From Clostridium sp. AF27-2AA (GTDB lineage: Bacteria > Bacillota > Clostridia > Lachnospirales > Lachnospiraceae): a stretch of 64,000 nt of DNA. The notes below the pieces were generated by a model. That model ran no database searches, was not told where the DNA came from, and was given only the letters and a program-made list of their open reading frames with translations. Made by a program: the position numbers and the translations under genes. Of the stretch, positions 18,110-28,389 are shown piece after piece. The DNA lies in NCBI RefSeq assembly GCF_003478505.1, contig NZ_QUFI01000007.1, positions 1 through 64,000 on the forward strand, given 5' to 3'. Each line of letters starts with the position of its first letter. Position 1 is the stretch's first letter.

Positions 18110-21100
18110 ACAGCAGATGGCAGATGAACCGGATTGGCCTGATTGATTTCTGGTATTATGATGAAGAAGAGTTTGCTTTTGCGGATGGAAGGATGCTGCT
18201 GCGTGGTTCCAATGGTTCTGGAAAATCCGTTACCATGCAGAGCTTTATCCCGCTGATCCTGGATGGAAATATGCGCCCGGAGCGACTGGATCCATTTGGC
18301 TCCAGGGCAAGAAAGATGGAAAATTATCTGTTAGAAGAGGGCGATGAGCGGGAGGAACGGACGGCATATCTGTATCTGGAGCTGAAGCGCAAAGAGGGGA
18401 ATAATTACCTGACGATTGGGGTCGGACTGCGTGCCCGCCGTGGAAAGAAGCTGGATACCTGGTATTTTTACATCAGTGATGGAAGGCGGATTGGCAGGGA
18501 TTTTTTCCTTTATAAGGATGTGGACCAGAAGATTGCCTGTACCAGGCTGGAGCTGCGCAACCGGATTGGTGAGGGCGGGCGTGTCATGGACAGCCAGAGC
18601 GAATATATGGACGCGGTGAACCGTCTGGTATTTGGATTTGAATCGGCAGAGAAATATAAGGAGATGACGGATCTGCTGATTCAGCTGCGTTCTCCGAAGC
18701 TCTCCAAAGATTTTAAGCCATCGGTGCTCAATGAGATTCTGAGCAATTCTCTTTTGATGCTGTCTGAGGAAGACCTGCGTCCGATGTCGGAAGCAATCGA
18801 AAATATGGACGCGCTGAAAACCAACCTGGATCACCTGCGGGAGAGCCTGAAGGCAGCAGGCCAGATCCGGCGGGTTTATGATCAGTACAATCAGGCAATG
18901 CTGTGCCAGAAAGCGAAGGGCTATGTGGCGGAGCTGCAGAAACAAAAGGAGTACAAAGCGCTGGCGGAATCCTGTGAAACAGAGATTCATGAGATGGAGC
19001 AGGAGTGTGAACACCAGAAGGAACGGCATGCAGCTCTGACCGAGGAGGAACAGATTCTGCGGGAGCAGCAGGATTCTCTGAATGCCAGTGACGCGGTGCG
19101 TTTAAAAGAACAGGAAACGGAGCTTGTCGCTCAGATTTCGGAAGGACAGACCCAGGAACAGAAGAAGCAGAAGCAGGAAGAGGAAAAGAAAGCACGGTGG
19201 CAGGAGCTTGACTACGGATTCAAAGAGCTTGCCCAGAAGAACGAACTGGAACTGGATAAGTTAAACGAGATGCTGGATGAGACCGAAGAGCTTATGGAGG
19301 AGCTGCCCTTTGACGAGGCTTCCTTCATGGCCCGGGACCTGCGGGAGAATCCGGAGCGGGAGTATGATTTTGACGGTCACCGGAAACAGCTGGAGGTGTA
19401 CCGGAAAAGAGTAGAAGAAGGAATCGAAATCCTACAGGAAGAAAAACAGTGCCGGGAACGTTATGACCAGCGGCTCGCGGAGGTGGACCGCAGGCGGGAG
19501 GAACGGGACCGGGCTGAGCGGGAACGGATTCAGGCAGAGCAGCTTCTGGAGCAGAAGAGAAGTGAACTGACGGAGCAGTATTACAGCTGGAGCCGGGGCA
19601 ATGCGGAGCTTTCCCTGACAGACGGAGTCCTTCAGTCACTGACCCGGGCGGTGCATCAGTTTGACGAGGATTCTGATTATAATGAAATCCGGGAAGAGGT
19701 GCGCCGGGAAGCGTATGGACGGGAAGACCAGATCCGTGAAATGCTGCAGGCTGAGAGACAGAAGCAGACGGAAGTCTGTCAGGCCCTGGAAGCAAAGCAG
19801 GATGAGCTGGAACAGGTTCGGAATCAGAAGGAACTGGAACCGGAGAGAAGTTCTGCGGTGGAAACAAACCGGAAACGGCTGAAAGAACTGGGAATTCCAT
19901 GCTATCCGTTTTATGAGGTGGTGGATTTTGACCCGGGCATGGACGCGCAGGCCTGCGCGCGTCTGGAAGAAGCGCTGGAACAGATGGGAATTCTGGATGC
20001 GCTGATTGTGCCGGAGGAATACCGGGAGCAGGTGCTTGCCACAGATCCGGGGATGTGTGACCGGTATCTGTTTGGGGATGGAAAGAAGACCGGTGAGAGC
20101 ATTCTTTCCTGCTTTTCCGTGGATAATCCGCAGCAGGATATTCTTTTATACCAGCAGATCGCGCCGGTGCTGGAGCAGATTGGCTTTCAGATAAGCAGTG
20201 CCGATACCTGGGTCGGGGCAGATGGTCATTACCGGATTGGCGTACTGGAAGGCACGGTTGCCGGGCAGCAGGAGGCACGCTATATTGGAGCCGGGACCCG
20301 GGAGCGTTACCGGCAGCAGCGTATTCAGGCGCTGGAGCAGGCGTGCGCGGTCTTGACAGCGGAGAAGGAACAGGCAGATGAACGGGTTAGAAGCCAGGAA
20401 TCGCGACTGGAAAAGCTGAAGCTGGAAATGGAGACATTTCCGGACGGAGCGGATCTGAAGGAGACTGCAAAGGCATTTGGAAAGGCGGTTCTGCTGGCTT
20501 CCCGCATGGAAGAACTGGTGAAGCAGGCCCGCGAGAGTCTGGATGAAGCCGGAAAACAGTTAAATGAAGTGAAAATCCAGGTTGTAGAAATCTGTGAAAA
20601 GGCGTATCTTGCGCCGAGACTGGATCTGTTCCGGGAAGCGGGGGAGACCATTTTGCAGTACCGGGATCTGCTTGGCCGGATTCAGATCAGTCATCACGCC
20701 TACCGGAATGGCTGCGCGGCACTCAGAACCCAGCAGGCTTCCCTGGAGGAAGCGGATGCGGATCTGGATGATATCCGTTATGATCTGGCAGATATCCGCA
20801 GAAAGCTTTCCGGCCTGAAGGAACGTCTGGAGCGTGTCCGCAGTCAGCTTCAGATGACCGATTATGAGGAAATCCGGGAAACCCTGGATCACTGTGTGCA
20901 GCGGTTAAGCCAGATCCCGGCGGAGAAGGAGCAGGCAGTCAGTAGTCAGGCAACCCTGAGAGCCAGAATCACACAGAAGCAGAAGGAGGACCGGGACAAT
21001 GCCGCAAGGTTATTGGAGAGCCGGGAACGTGTGAAAATTCTGGAACAGGATTTTCGCGGAGAGTACGAGCTTGGCTATGTTCCGCGTCAGTTTGCGGTAA

Positions 21101-22176
21101 CAGAGGATCTGGCCGATCAGGCGCAGAAGGTGGTCCGGCAGATTGGAGGAAATGCTTCGCTGCGGGAGCTTTCCGATTGTCACAGTGCGCTTCAGGAAAA
21201 ATATCACGAAAACCGAGGATATCTTCTGGATTACGCGCTGCAGATGAAGCCCATCCTCGACCGTGAGGAAAAAGCAGGGATTCCATCATCCAGGCGTATT
21301 GACCTGGTGGGCAGGTACCGCGGCGTGGAGATGAAGTTCCCGGATCTCATTGGAAGGCTGGAAACGGAGGCAGAAGAGCAGGAGCGGCTTTTGAGTGATA
21401 AAGACCGGGAACTGTTCGAGGATATTCTGGCAAATACCATCAGTAAAAAGATTCGCTCCAGGATTCATGAGAGCAATGCCTGGGTAGAGCGCATGGATCA
21501 GCTGATGGGACAGATGAAGACATCCAGTGGCCTGAAGCTCAGCCTGAAATGGAAGAGTCTTCGCGCGGAAAACGAGGATCAGCTGGATACCAGGGATCTG
21601 GTGGCGCTGCTTCAGAAGGATGCTGAGATTATGCGGGAGGAAGAAGTGGAGCAGCTGTCACGGCATTTCCGTTCCAAGATCGCGGAGGCGCGCAGACAGG
21701 CAGAACAGGGCGATTCGGCCCTTTCGTTCCATGCCGTGATGCGGGATATTTTAGATTACCGGAAATGGTTTGAGTTCAGGCTGGAATATCAGAAGACCGG
21801 GGAAGTGAAAAAGGAACTGACCGACCGGGCGTTCTTTACCTTCAGTGGCGGCGAAAAAGCCATGTCGATGTATGTGCCGCTGTTTTCAGCCGCAGTGGCA
21901 AAGTATAAGGGCGCAAGAGAAGACGCGCCGAGAATCATTTCGCTGGATGAGGCCTTTGCGGGTGTGGATGAGACCAACATTCGCGATATGTTCCGCCTGA
22001 TGGTAGATTTTGAGTTCGATTTTATCATCAACTCCCAGATCTTGTGGGGAGATTATGAGACGGTTCCGCAGCTTGCGATCTATCAGCTGGTGCGTCCGGA
22101 AAACGCGAAGTTTGTTTCCGTGATTCCGTACCAGTGGAATGGAAAGGAGCGTGTGCTTCAGACCGATGCAGAGTAA
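18106..22176 (+). CDS. jetC: Wadjet type II SMC-like ATPase JetC (TIGR02680 family)
   Basis: 1356 aa with the layout of an SMC/MukB protein. Walker A is GSNGSGKS (34-41); the chain then runs through long coiled coils (about 270-560 and 720-1000, rich in Glu, Gln and Arg) around a central hinge-like globular part, and ends with the ABC signature FSGGEK (about 1246-1251) and Walker B SLDEAFAGVD (D1281-E1282). The opening WQMNRIGLIDFWYYDEEEFAF is typical of TIGR02680. It is the DNA-extruding motor of the Wadjet complex. It overlaps jetB by 4 bp and jetD by about 11 bp. Confidence 0.9.
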   Translation: MNSRWQMNRIGLIDFWYYDEEEFAFADGRMLLRGSNGSGKSVTMQSFIPLILDGNMRPERLDPFGSRARKMENYLLEEGDEREERTAYLYLELKRKEGNNYLTIGVGLRARRGKKLDTWYFYISDGRRIGRDFFLYKDVDQKIACTRLELRNRIGEGGRVMDSQSEYMDAVNRLVFGFESAEKYKEMTDLLIQLRSPKLSKDFKPSVLNEILSNSLLMLSEEDLRPMSEAIENMDALKTNLDHLRESLKAAGQIRRVYDQYNQAMLCQKAKGYVAELQKQKEYKALAESCETEIHEMEQECEHQKERHAALTEEEQILREQQDSLNASDAVRLKEQETELVAQISEGQTQEQKKQKQEEEKKARWQELDYGFKELAQKNELELDKLNEMLDETEELMEELPFDEASFMARDLRENPEREYDFDGHRKQLEVYRKRVEEGIEILQEEKQCRERYDQRLAEVDRRREERDRAERERIQAEQLLEQKRSELTEQYYSWSRGNAELSLTDGVLQSLTRAVHQFDEDSDYNEIREEVRREAYGREDQIREMLQAERQKQTEVCQALEAKQDELEQVRNQKELEPERSSAVETNRKRLKELGIPCYPFYEVVDFDPGMDAQACARLEEALEQMGILDALIVPEEYREQVLATDPGMCDRYLFGDGKKTGESILSCFSVDNPQQDILLYQQIAPVLEQIGFQISSADTWVGADGHYRIGVLEGTVAGQQEARYIGAGTRERYRQQRIQALEQACAVLTAEKEQADERVRSQESRLEKLKLEMETFPDGADLKETAKAFGKAVLLASRMEELVKQARESLDEAGKQLNEVKIQVVEICEKAYLAPRLDLFREAGETILQYRDLLGRIQISHHAYRNGCAALRTQQASLEEADADLDDIRYDLADIRRKLSGLKERLERVRSQLQMTDYEEIRETLDHCVQRLSQIPAEKEQAVSSQATLRARITQKQKEDRDNAARLLESRERVKILEQDFRGEYELGYVPRQFAVTEDLADQAQKVVRQIGGNASLRELSDCHSALQEKYHENRGYLLDYALQMKPILDREEKAGIPSSRRIDLVGRYRGVEMKFPDLIGRLETEAEEQERLLSDKDRELFEDILANTISKKIRSRIHESNAWVERMDQLMGQMKTSSGLKLSLKWKSLRAENEDQLDTRDLVALLQKDAEIMREEEVEQLSRHFRSKIAEARRQAEQGDSALSFHAVMRDILDYRKWFEFRLEYQKTGEVKKELTDRAFFTFSGGEKAMSMYVPLFSAAVAKYKGAREDAPRIISLDEAFAGVDETNIRDMFRLMVDFEFDFIINSQILWGDYETVPQLAIYQLVRPENAKFVSVIPYQWNGKERVLQTDAE

Positions 22177-23482
22177 AGAAAAACTTCTGGAGGAGTGCGT
22201 CAGCTATCTGCGGGCACGGCCGGTGTTTGACCGTGTCCTCCGCCAGGTGCGGGAAAAAGCAGAGAGCCTTGGCCATATCGGGGGAAAGACGATCATTTCC
22301 ATCCGGTCCGGGGCGGAACGGGACCAGCTGGAGGGATTTTTCCAGAAAAATCTTCATGGAAAAAAACAGCTGACGGTTTCCGTGGAGCTTCTGGAGCGGG
22401 CATTGGCAGACAGCCGCTTTGCGGCTCTTTCCTGGGATGAGATTTTATGCGCGTATTTTGGCGGTCCATTCATTGGAAAAAAGGAGCAGCGGGAGAGGGA
22501 AGAATCTGACCGGAATGATTTTTTTGCGCAGTACGCAGACCCATCAGGAGATATAGGGGCAAGATTTCTGGCAGAAATATTAAGCGGGGAGTGCGAGGGG
22601 CGCAGCCTGCTGTACGCGCAATACCGGGCAGACCAGGAATTGCTTGGGCAGCGGCTGCGCGTTTTGATACATGCCTGTGACAATCTGCCGGCAGACCGCG
22701 GGCTTGCTCAGGCCTTGCCGGTTTTTGCCGCGGAAATCAGCGGAGATCCGCACTATTTTGATGAAGGAACCACAACGGACAGGCTTTTGCGGCTGTTTAT
22801 TCAGAAGCATTATGGGATAAAACGCCAGCCATCCTATTCGGATACAGAGTGGAAAGCGCGGATTTTATATCGTGCCGGTATTTTGAAGGATGACCTGTCC
22901 AACACGGTATTAATTTATGGAATCCAGGCATTTTTACAGGATGGGACAAGGCATAGCGGAATGGATGGATTTTACCGGATGCGGGAGCCGCTGCAGTGTA
23001 CGCTTCAGACCCTGTATCGTCTGGAGCGGGTTTGCGGCGGGAAAGATGTATATGTAGTAGAGAACCCGGCAGTATTTGCGGTGCTTTCCAACCGTTATCC
23101 CGAAACAGCGTTTGTCTGTACCAATGGACAGCTCAGATTGTCAGCGCTGATTCTTCTGGACCTTCTGAGCCGGGAGAGCAGGCTGCATTATGCCGGGGAT
23201 TTTGATCCGGAGGGACTTGGCATAGCCCAGAGACTGAAGGACCGGTATGGCAGCAGGCTGGAATTATGGGAATATAAGCCGGAATACTACCTCCGGGCCA
23301 GATCAGCGGAAAATCTCCCGGAAGAAACGATTTCGCCGGAGCGCATGAAAAAGCTGGATAAGCTGAAAGATGCAGAACTGGTAAAAATAGCGGATCTGAT
23401 CCGGCAGTACGGAAAGGCTGTGTATCAGGAGACGATGCTGGAATGGGCGTATAGAAATGAATCAGAACTTCAAGAGGGGTGA
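22166..23482 (+). CDS. jetD: Wadjet type II nuclease subunit JetD (TIGR02679/DUF2399 family)
   Basis: 438 aa. The C-terminal part has a Toprim-like core: LSALILLDLLSRESRLHYAGDFDPEGLGIAQRL, with the acidic D-x-D-P-E residues near 345 expected to bind metal. The N-terminus (YLRARPVFDRVLRQVREK, then GGKTIISI) matches TIGR02679/DUF2399. JetD is the topoisomerase VI-like subunit that cleaves DNA after extrusion stalls. ATG 22166 is preferred on family length, although an in-frame ATG at 22139 exists; either start lies inside the end of jetC, implying coupling. The stop is 4 bp before the preferred helicase start. Confidence 0.85.
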   Translation: MQSKEKLLEECVSYLRARPVFDRVLRQVREKAESLGHIGGKTIISIRSGAERDQLEGFFQKNLHGKKQLTVSVELLERALADSRFAALSWDEILCAYFGGPFIGKKEQREREESDRNDFFAQYADPSGDIGARFLAEILSGECEGRSLLYAQYRADQELLGQRLRVLIHACDNLPADRGLAQALPVFAAEISGDPHYFDEGTTTDRLLRLFIQKHYGIKRQPSYSDTEWKARILYRAGILKDDLSNTVLIYGIQAFLQDGTRHSGMDGFYRMREPLQCTLQTLYRLERVCGGKDVYVVENPAVFAVLSNRYPETAFVCTNGQLRLSALILLDLLSRESRLHYAGDFDPEGLGIAQRLKDRYGSRLELWEYKPEYYLRARSAENLPEETISPERMKKLDKLKDAELVKIADLIRQYGKAVYQETMLEWAYRNESELQEG

Positions 23483-23486
23483 AAAC

Positions 23487-26400
23487 ATGCTAGCAAATTT
23501 AACCACAGATGAAAAAGACGCAATCAAAATTCTCGATTACTGGTTCATCATGGAATTTTTAAACCAGCAGAGCCTGAAAAAATATAAGGAGAAAGAAACG
23601 AGTGCATTAACATATAAAAAACAGCTGCTGGAAGGCAGAAAGAAGCGCCCGAATAAGAAGGTAGAGGATTTTGTTTGGTTTAAGCCGGGAGATACGCTTC
23701 GGACTTTGGTGAAAGCGGAATCAGAGGCCATGCGGCTTCCGGTATGGAGTGATTTTACGGTTTTTGTGGGCTGTATGAGGAAGGAAGTATGCATCCAGAA
23801 CATAGCGCAGAATGTGGAATGGGCTGGTCAGGAACCGGAAGAAAACTATGATGAGATAGCCCTTGCGTCATTAAAATTTTCGAAAGATGGCAGCTATGTC
23901 GCGGATTCACTGTCGATATCTCCTTTGGCATGGGCAATGAAACGGTTATCCGGAGGTACGGCCAATGCCAGTCAGAAACTGGCAGTGTCAGAGTATAACT
24001 CCGAGGTCAGAGAGCTTGAGGATCAGATCAGCAGGTTATTTGAACCGATAGAAGAAGGGGATTTGGCATCGGAATTAAAGGAATCCTGTGCTGTCTCTGA
24101 TACGGTTTCTTATGGTTTGTTAAAACAGATAGAGAATATGGTTCTGGAGGCGCTTCATTTAAACGTATCTGAGACGAGAGGATCATTTCTTACCGTTTAT
24201 TTCAAATTGTATGCGTCAGAGAATGAAATCGAAGAAGAAGAGAATGAAATAGGTCTTCATATGGATTTTTATTCGGAAGATCTTGCGATGGCTGCGGATG
24301 GGATTCGGAATCATAGTTTTACAGAGGGTAAGAAAAAGCTTCTTCTTGATTATATTTTGGGCCTTTATCGTTACGGCATAGATTCTGAAAAGAAACCCCA
24401 TCGACTTGATGTTGTGAAACCGCAAAAGGAAGAGGAATTATATCAGTTTATGCGGGATACCCTTACGGCGAAAAAGGCGCCATTAGGGAAATGGCCTTCT
24501 CGTTTTATGCCGGTTTTGATGCAGCAGATCGCTGTAAATCTGGCAACGGATGAGGATGCAAAGCTGCCGGTATTTTCCGTGAATGGACCGCCTGGAACGG
24601 GCAAAACCACGCTGTTAAAGGAAATTATTGTCAGCAATATCATTGAGAAAGCAAGGCTTCTTGCGGAGTACGCGGATCCGGATGAGGCGTTTGATGACTA
24701 TTCTTTTCAGCATGGCAATGGGCCGGGAAATTCCTATAATCAGTGGGTGAAAAAATATCACAGGCTGAAGAATAAGAAAATTTCCGGGTACAGTATTCTG
24801 GTGGCATCCAGCAACAATACTGCTGTAGAAAATATCACCAAAGAGCTGCCGCTTGAGGAAAAAATCATAGGGGATCTGGCTTCGTCAGAAAAGAATGATG
24901 GGCCGAATGATGCTGCCCTGGATGAACTGACAGGGTTATTTACTGTGTCTGAAAGCAGAGAAACGCTGCCGTTCAAACAGAAAATCTGGGAAGAATATAC
25001 AAATGAAAAGGGCGAGAAAAAGGCGCGTTTAAAAGAAATTGTAATGGACGAGCCGGATATTTATTTTTCCAGATTTGCGACAGATCTTTTGAATGATGAG
25101 ATTGGAAAGCAGGAGAAACAGCAGGCCTTTGGGCTGATATCAGCCTCACTGGGTAAGAAAGCGAATATCGATAAAGTGGAAAAGAACGTCATTGTTCCAC
25201 TTCTGGAAGTTATGAAGAGAAATGATGATGTAATAAAGAGAAAGAGAACATATCTCGCTGCGAGGGAACGGTTTGGTTCACAGCTTTCTTTCGTGTTAGA
25301 TCTGCGAGCAAAATTGGATCAATTGTCCGATCAGGAGAAAGAATTTACCAATGTTTCAAAAAGGGCAGGGGAAAAGAAGCATCAGGCAGAAATTCAGCGG
25401 AAGAAACAAACTCAGCAGTTATCTGAACTTGACAGAACGGTTGCAAAACAGCAGGAAAACATAGGCCGGCTCAACGATGAAAAGAAGAAGATTGAGACAA
25501 AAATCACCGGCATCCGTGCCGTTTGTGCGGACCTGGAGAATAAAATAGCATTACAGCGAGAAAATATTGCCGCTGCCCAGACAAGAATAGATACGCTGCA
25601 GAAGAGTGTCTCTTTGTTTGGAAAGCTTTTTAAATCATCCAGATATAAGGAAGCTCAGGAAGGCATCACACAGGCATCTGCAATGCAGGAGCAGTATTTG
25701 CTGCAGATGAATGAACTGAATCAGGAACTGAATGATGAAAACGGGAAACTGCCTGCTTCTCAGGATGAGATAGACAGCCTGGAAACGGAAATTTACGAGA
25801 ATGGCAGAAAACTGAAAGAATTTCAGGCGAAACGGGCAGCAATTGAGGCGGAGAGACAAAGATTAGAAACGGAGCTTGCTGCTGCGGACAGGAAAGTGAA
25901 AGAGCAGAAAAAACTTCTTGAGAAAGCAAAATTGAGTTATCAGAGCCGGGATTCTTATGAGCGTGGCTTTGTTTTGGAGCGTCAATTTATCAAAGATGTT
26001 TTGTCATCGGATATGGATGTCTCAACAAAGGCGCAGCTTAGAAATCCATGGATTTCAGAGCACTACAATCGGGAACGTGAAAAACTGTTTTTATATGCGC
26101 TTCAGATGACAAAGGAATTCATTCTTGGATCGAATAAGTGCAGAGATAATTTTAAGCATCTGGACTGCCTCTGGAGCGGAAGCTATGGCGATGCGGATCC
26201 GGTGAGGTTTGTAGATGATGACCTGCAGGCGTGCACGACTGCGGTCTATGAGACGCTGTTTTTACTTATCCCGGTTGTATCCTCTACATTTGCGTCTGTA
26301 CAAAGATTATTAAAAAATGTCAAAGAGGATATCATTGGAACGCTGATTGTGGACGAGGCCGGACAGGCTTCTCCTCATATGGCGATTGGCGCGCTTTGCC

Positions 26401-27437
26401 GGGCTGGAAAAGCGGTAATTGTGGGGGATCCGAAGCAGGTGGAGCCTGTTGTTACGGATGACCAGGATGTGCTGAAGCAGACGTATACAGAGGATATGTT
26501 TAAGCTCTATGCGGATAAGACAAACTCCGTTCAGCGTTTTGCGGATCTTATGAATCCATACGGAACCTATCTTGAGAATGACCAGGGAGCACAGGAGTGG
26601 GTAGGCTGTCCGCTGCTGGTGCACAGAAGATGTATTGCTCCGATGTATGATATTTCCAATGACATTTCTTATAACAATATCATGAAACAGCAGACCGCCC
26701 AGCCTAAGGCGGAGAAGCTGGCCACATTCATAGCCGCGCAGTCGCAGTGGATGAATATAAGCGGAAAAGAAGCGGGAAGAAAGAGACATTTTGTGAAGGA
26801 ACAGGGCGATAAAGTGATCGAAATGCTGGAAACCGCTTTTTCAAAGAATCCGTCTCCGGATCTGTTTATTATAAGCCCGTTTACAACTGTGGTATCGGGA
26901 ATTAAGGATTATGTGAAGAAGTATGCAAAAGCCTGTCAGAACAACCACAGGGAGAGTGTTCTGCTGAAGTATGAGCCGTCACTTTCTGGCTGGCTGGACA
27001 AAAATGTGGGAACGGTACACCGGTTTCAGGGAAAAGAGGCTGCGGAGGTCATATTCCTGCTCGGCTGCGATACATCATCGGATGCCGGGCCGGCAATCCG
27101 GTGGGTCAACAATAACATTGTAAATGTAGCTGCAACACGGGCAAAATACAGGCTCTATGTGATTGGTGATATTCAGGCATGGAAGCAGTCAAAATGCGTC
27201 AGCAGGGCGAAAGAGATTATAGACACCTATGCGTTTGAAGGCCTGGATCGCGAATTACAGAAAGCGCAGCCGGATCAGGAAAAACTGAAACATTTATGCC
27301 TGCAGATTCCGGGAGGAACAACATTCCCGGCTCAGCATGAGCAGGGCGAAAGCGAAGAAGAGGAAGAATATATCCCATCAACGGAGGAAGTGATTGGCGA
27401 ATTAAGCAGATGCAGGAATGCTTTGCAGACGCGTTAA
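23487..27437 (+). CDS. SF1 (DNA2/NAM7-type) helicase with central coiled coil
   Basis: 1316 aa. Helicase motifs: Walker A GPPGTGKTT (about 367-375), a motif Ia-like SSNNTAVENI, Walker B VDEAGQA (955-961) followed by VGDPKQVEPV (motif III), then GTVHRFQGKEA (near 1175) and NVAATRAKYRLYVIGD (motif VI). Between motifs Ia and II lies a long charged coiled coil (about 590-820). The N-terminal 350 residues are unassigned. It belongs to the AAA_11/AAA_12 group, often found in defence loci. ATG 23487 has AGAGGGGTG just upstream; the longer frame from 23457 would overlap jetD. Only 4 bp separate it from jetD, so it is probably co-transcribed with Wadjet. Confidence 0.8.
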   Translation: MLANLTTDEKDAIKILDYWFIMEFLNQQSLKKYKEKETSALTYKKQLLEGRKKRPNKKVEDFVWFKPGDTLRTLVKAESEAMRLPVWSDFTVFVGCMRKEVCIQNIAQNVEWAGQEPEENYDEIALASLKFSKDGSYVADSLSISPLAWAMKRLSGGTANASQKLAVSEYNSEVRELEDQISRLFEPIEEGDLASELKESCAVSDTVSYGLLKQIENMVLEALHLNVSETRGSFLTVYFKLYASENEIEEEENEIGLHMDFYSEDLAMAADGIRNHSFTEGKKKLLLDYILGLYRYGIDSEKKPHRLDVVKPQKEEELYQFMRDTLTAKKAPLGKWPSRFMPVLMQQIAVNLATDEDAKLPVFSVNGPPGTGKTTLLKEIIVSNIIEKARLLAEYADPDEAFDDYSFQHGNGPGNSYNQWVKKYHRLKNKKISGYSILVASSNNTAVENITKELPLEEKIIGDLASSEKNDGPNDAALDELTGLFTVSESRETLPFKQKIWEEYTNEKGEKKARLKEIVMDEPDIYFSRFATDLLNDEIGKQEKQQAFGLISASLGKKANIDKVEKNVIVPLLEVMKRNDDVIKRKRTYLAARERFGSQLSFVLDLRAKLDQLSDQEKEFTNVSKRAGEKKHQAEIQRKKQTQQLSELDRTVAKQQENIGRLNDEKKKIETKITGIRAVCADLENKIALQRENIAAAQTRIDTLQKSVSLFGKLFKSSRYKEAQEGITQASAMQEQYLLQMNELNQELNDENGKLPASQDEIDSLETEIYENGRKLKEFQAKRAAIEAERQRLETELAAADRKVKEQKKLLEKAKLSYQSRDSYERGFVLERQFIKDVLSSDMDVSTKAQLRNPWISEHYNREREKLFLYALQMTKEFILGSNKCRDNFKHLDCLWSGSYGDADPVRFVDDDLQACTTAVYETLFLLIPVVSSTFASVQRLLKNVKEDIIGTLIVDEAGQASPHMAIGALCRAGKAVIVGDPKQVEPVVTDDQDVLKQTYTEDMFKLYADKTNSVQRFADLMNPYGTYLENDQGAQEWVGCPLLVHRRCIAPMYDISNDISYNNIMKQQTAQPKAEKLATFIAAQSQWMNISGKEAGRKRHFVKEQGDKVIEMLETAFSKNPSPDLFIISPFTTVVSGIKDYVKKYAKACQNNHRESVLLKYEPSLSGWLDKNVGTVHRFQGKEAAEVIFLLGCDTSSDAGPAIRWVNNNIVNVAATRAKYRLYVIGDIQAWKQSKCVSRAKEIIDTYAFEGLDRELQKAQPDQEKLKHLCLQIPGGTTFPAQHEQGESEEEEEYIPSTEEVIGELSRCRNALQTR

Positions 27438-27832
27438 AGCATTATTTCCCGGATCATCAAATGCGGGGAATGCGGACTGCCGGTTCTCCGGATCAGCGGA
27501 TCCGGTGTCTGAAAGATGCCAGTCCGGAAGAATTTACACTTGGCTGGTACTCGACCTTCATTAAGTATAAGAAGAATAATCTCGGCAGTATTATGGCTCA
27601 GCTTGGTTATGAGGTATATGACCGGCAGTGGTGGGACGATTTCCGGGCAAAATTATTCGAATGCAAAAACCGGCGAAACGACTGCTGTCATACAAAATTG
27701 TTCCGGTGGGAAAATCTTGAAACCTTGCTGAAGACCATATTTGCGGCATCGGAGTCAGAACATCATAACCGGATTGATGGGCTGATCTATGAGAGTAAGG
27801 TTGGATTGCTGATGAAGGAGGGGGAGAGGTAG
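27410..27832 (+). CDS. Small HEPN-like protein overlapping the helicase gene
   Basis: 140 aa. The segment ECKNRRNDCCHTKLFRWENLETLL carries R89-N-D-C-C-H94, the R-x4-H motif of HEPN RNases, in a context like Swt1-type HEPN domains. The start ATG at 27410 lies 28 bp inside the helicase gene, in another frame, with only a weak ribosome binding site; coupled translation is likely. Placement directly behind a helicase suggests an effector-sensor pair. It is short, so identity rests mainly on this motif. Confidence 0.6.
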   Translation: MQECFADALKHYFPDHQMRGMRTAGSPDQRIRCLKDASPEEFTLGWYSTFIKYKKNNLGSIMAQLGYEVYDRQWWDDFRAKLFECKNRRNDCCHTKLFRWENLETLLKTIFAASESEHHNRIDGLIYESKVGLLMKEGER

Positions 27833-27863
27833 GAGTAAATGATATATAGATACAAATTTACAA

Positions 27864-27892
27864 TTGTACATAAAACATATTCGTTTTATAAT
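27864..27892 (+). promoter_or_regulatory. Promoter of the HEPN/ATPase/ATPase unit
   Basis: TTGTAC (27864-27869), a 17-bp spacer and TATAAT (27887-27892) in a very AT-rich 90-bp gap. It would give the next three genes their own transcript, separate from the Wadjet-helicase operon. Confidence 0.6.
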
Positions 27893-27922
27893 AAACATAT
27901 TATTTCATTCGGAGGATAAGAC

Positions 27923-28372
27923 ATGGCTGGCAGCGGCAATAATACCCGAAATCCACAAAATGCAAACGACAACTATCCGGCGGCAGCGTTACGGCATTTT
28001 CATGATGCGGAGATTCTGAGAGATGCAGATGCGTATGAAAATGCTTTGTGTCATTATGCATTCTCAGTAGAATGCGCGCAGAAGGCATTGTTATACTGGA
28101 AATATCAGTTGAGGCCGTCTGCGCATGGCATAGATAAGGACTGGACACAGGTTTCTTCTCTTCTGAATGCCTGGGCCGCTATAGATAGCGGACTTGCTTC
28201 TGCAATGCCCATAGGTATAATGCCGCCAAAACTCTACAAGGATCATCCATCAAGACGATATCAGCGGTGCTTTGATGTTACGGAGCAGGAGATGGCTGAT
28301 TGCCAGGCATTTGCCCAGAGTATGGAGCAGGTGATTATGAATATGCTAATGGATGGGCTTATAACAATATGA
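27923..28372 (+). CDS. HEPN-domain protein
   Basis: 149 aa. The block AALRHFHDAEILRDADAYENALCHYAFSVECAQKALLYWKYQL is typical of the HEPN family (PF05168 type) that often partners nucleotidyltransferases. Helical C-terminus with SRRYQRCFDVTEQEMADCQAFAQSMEQVI. No R-x4-H motif is obvious, so RNase activity is uncertain. GGAGG lies 7 nt before ATG 27923. It is followed after 17 bp by a ParA-like ATPase. A 21-bp stretch of this gene (28245-28265) recurs exactly at 31237-31257 in a decayed fragment. Confidence 0.7.
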   Translation: MAGSGNNTRNPQNANDNYPAAALRHFHDAEILRDADAYENALCHYAFSVECAQKALLYWKYQLRPSAHGIDKDWTQVSSLLNAWAAIDSGLASAMPIGIMPPKLYKDHPSRRYQRCFDVTEQEMADCQAFAQSMEQVIMNMLMDGLITI

Positions 28373-28389
28373 GGCAGGAGGGCGAATAG

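Noticed and set aside
18331-20278. Long minus-strand frames inside jetC
   Set aside because: They are shadows of a GC-rich coding gene; the plus-strand reading has clear SMC motifs.
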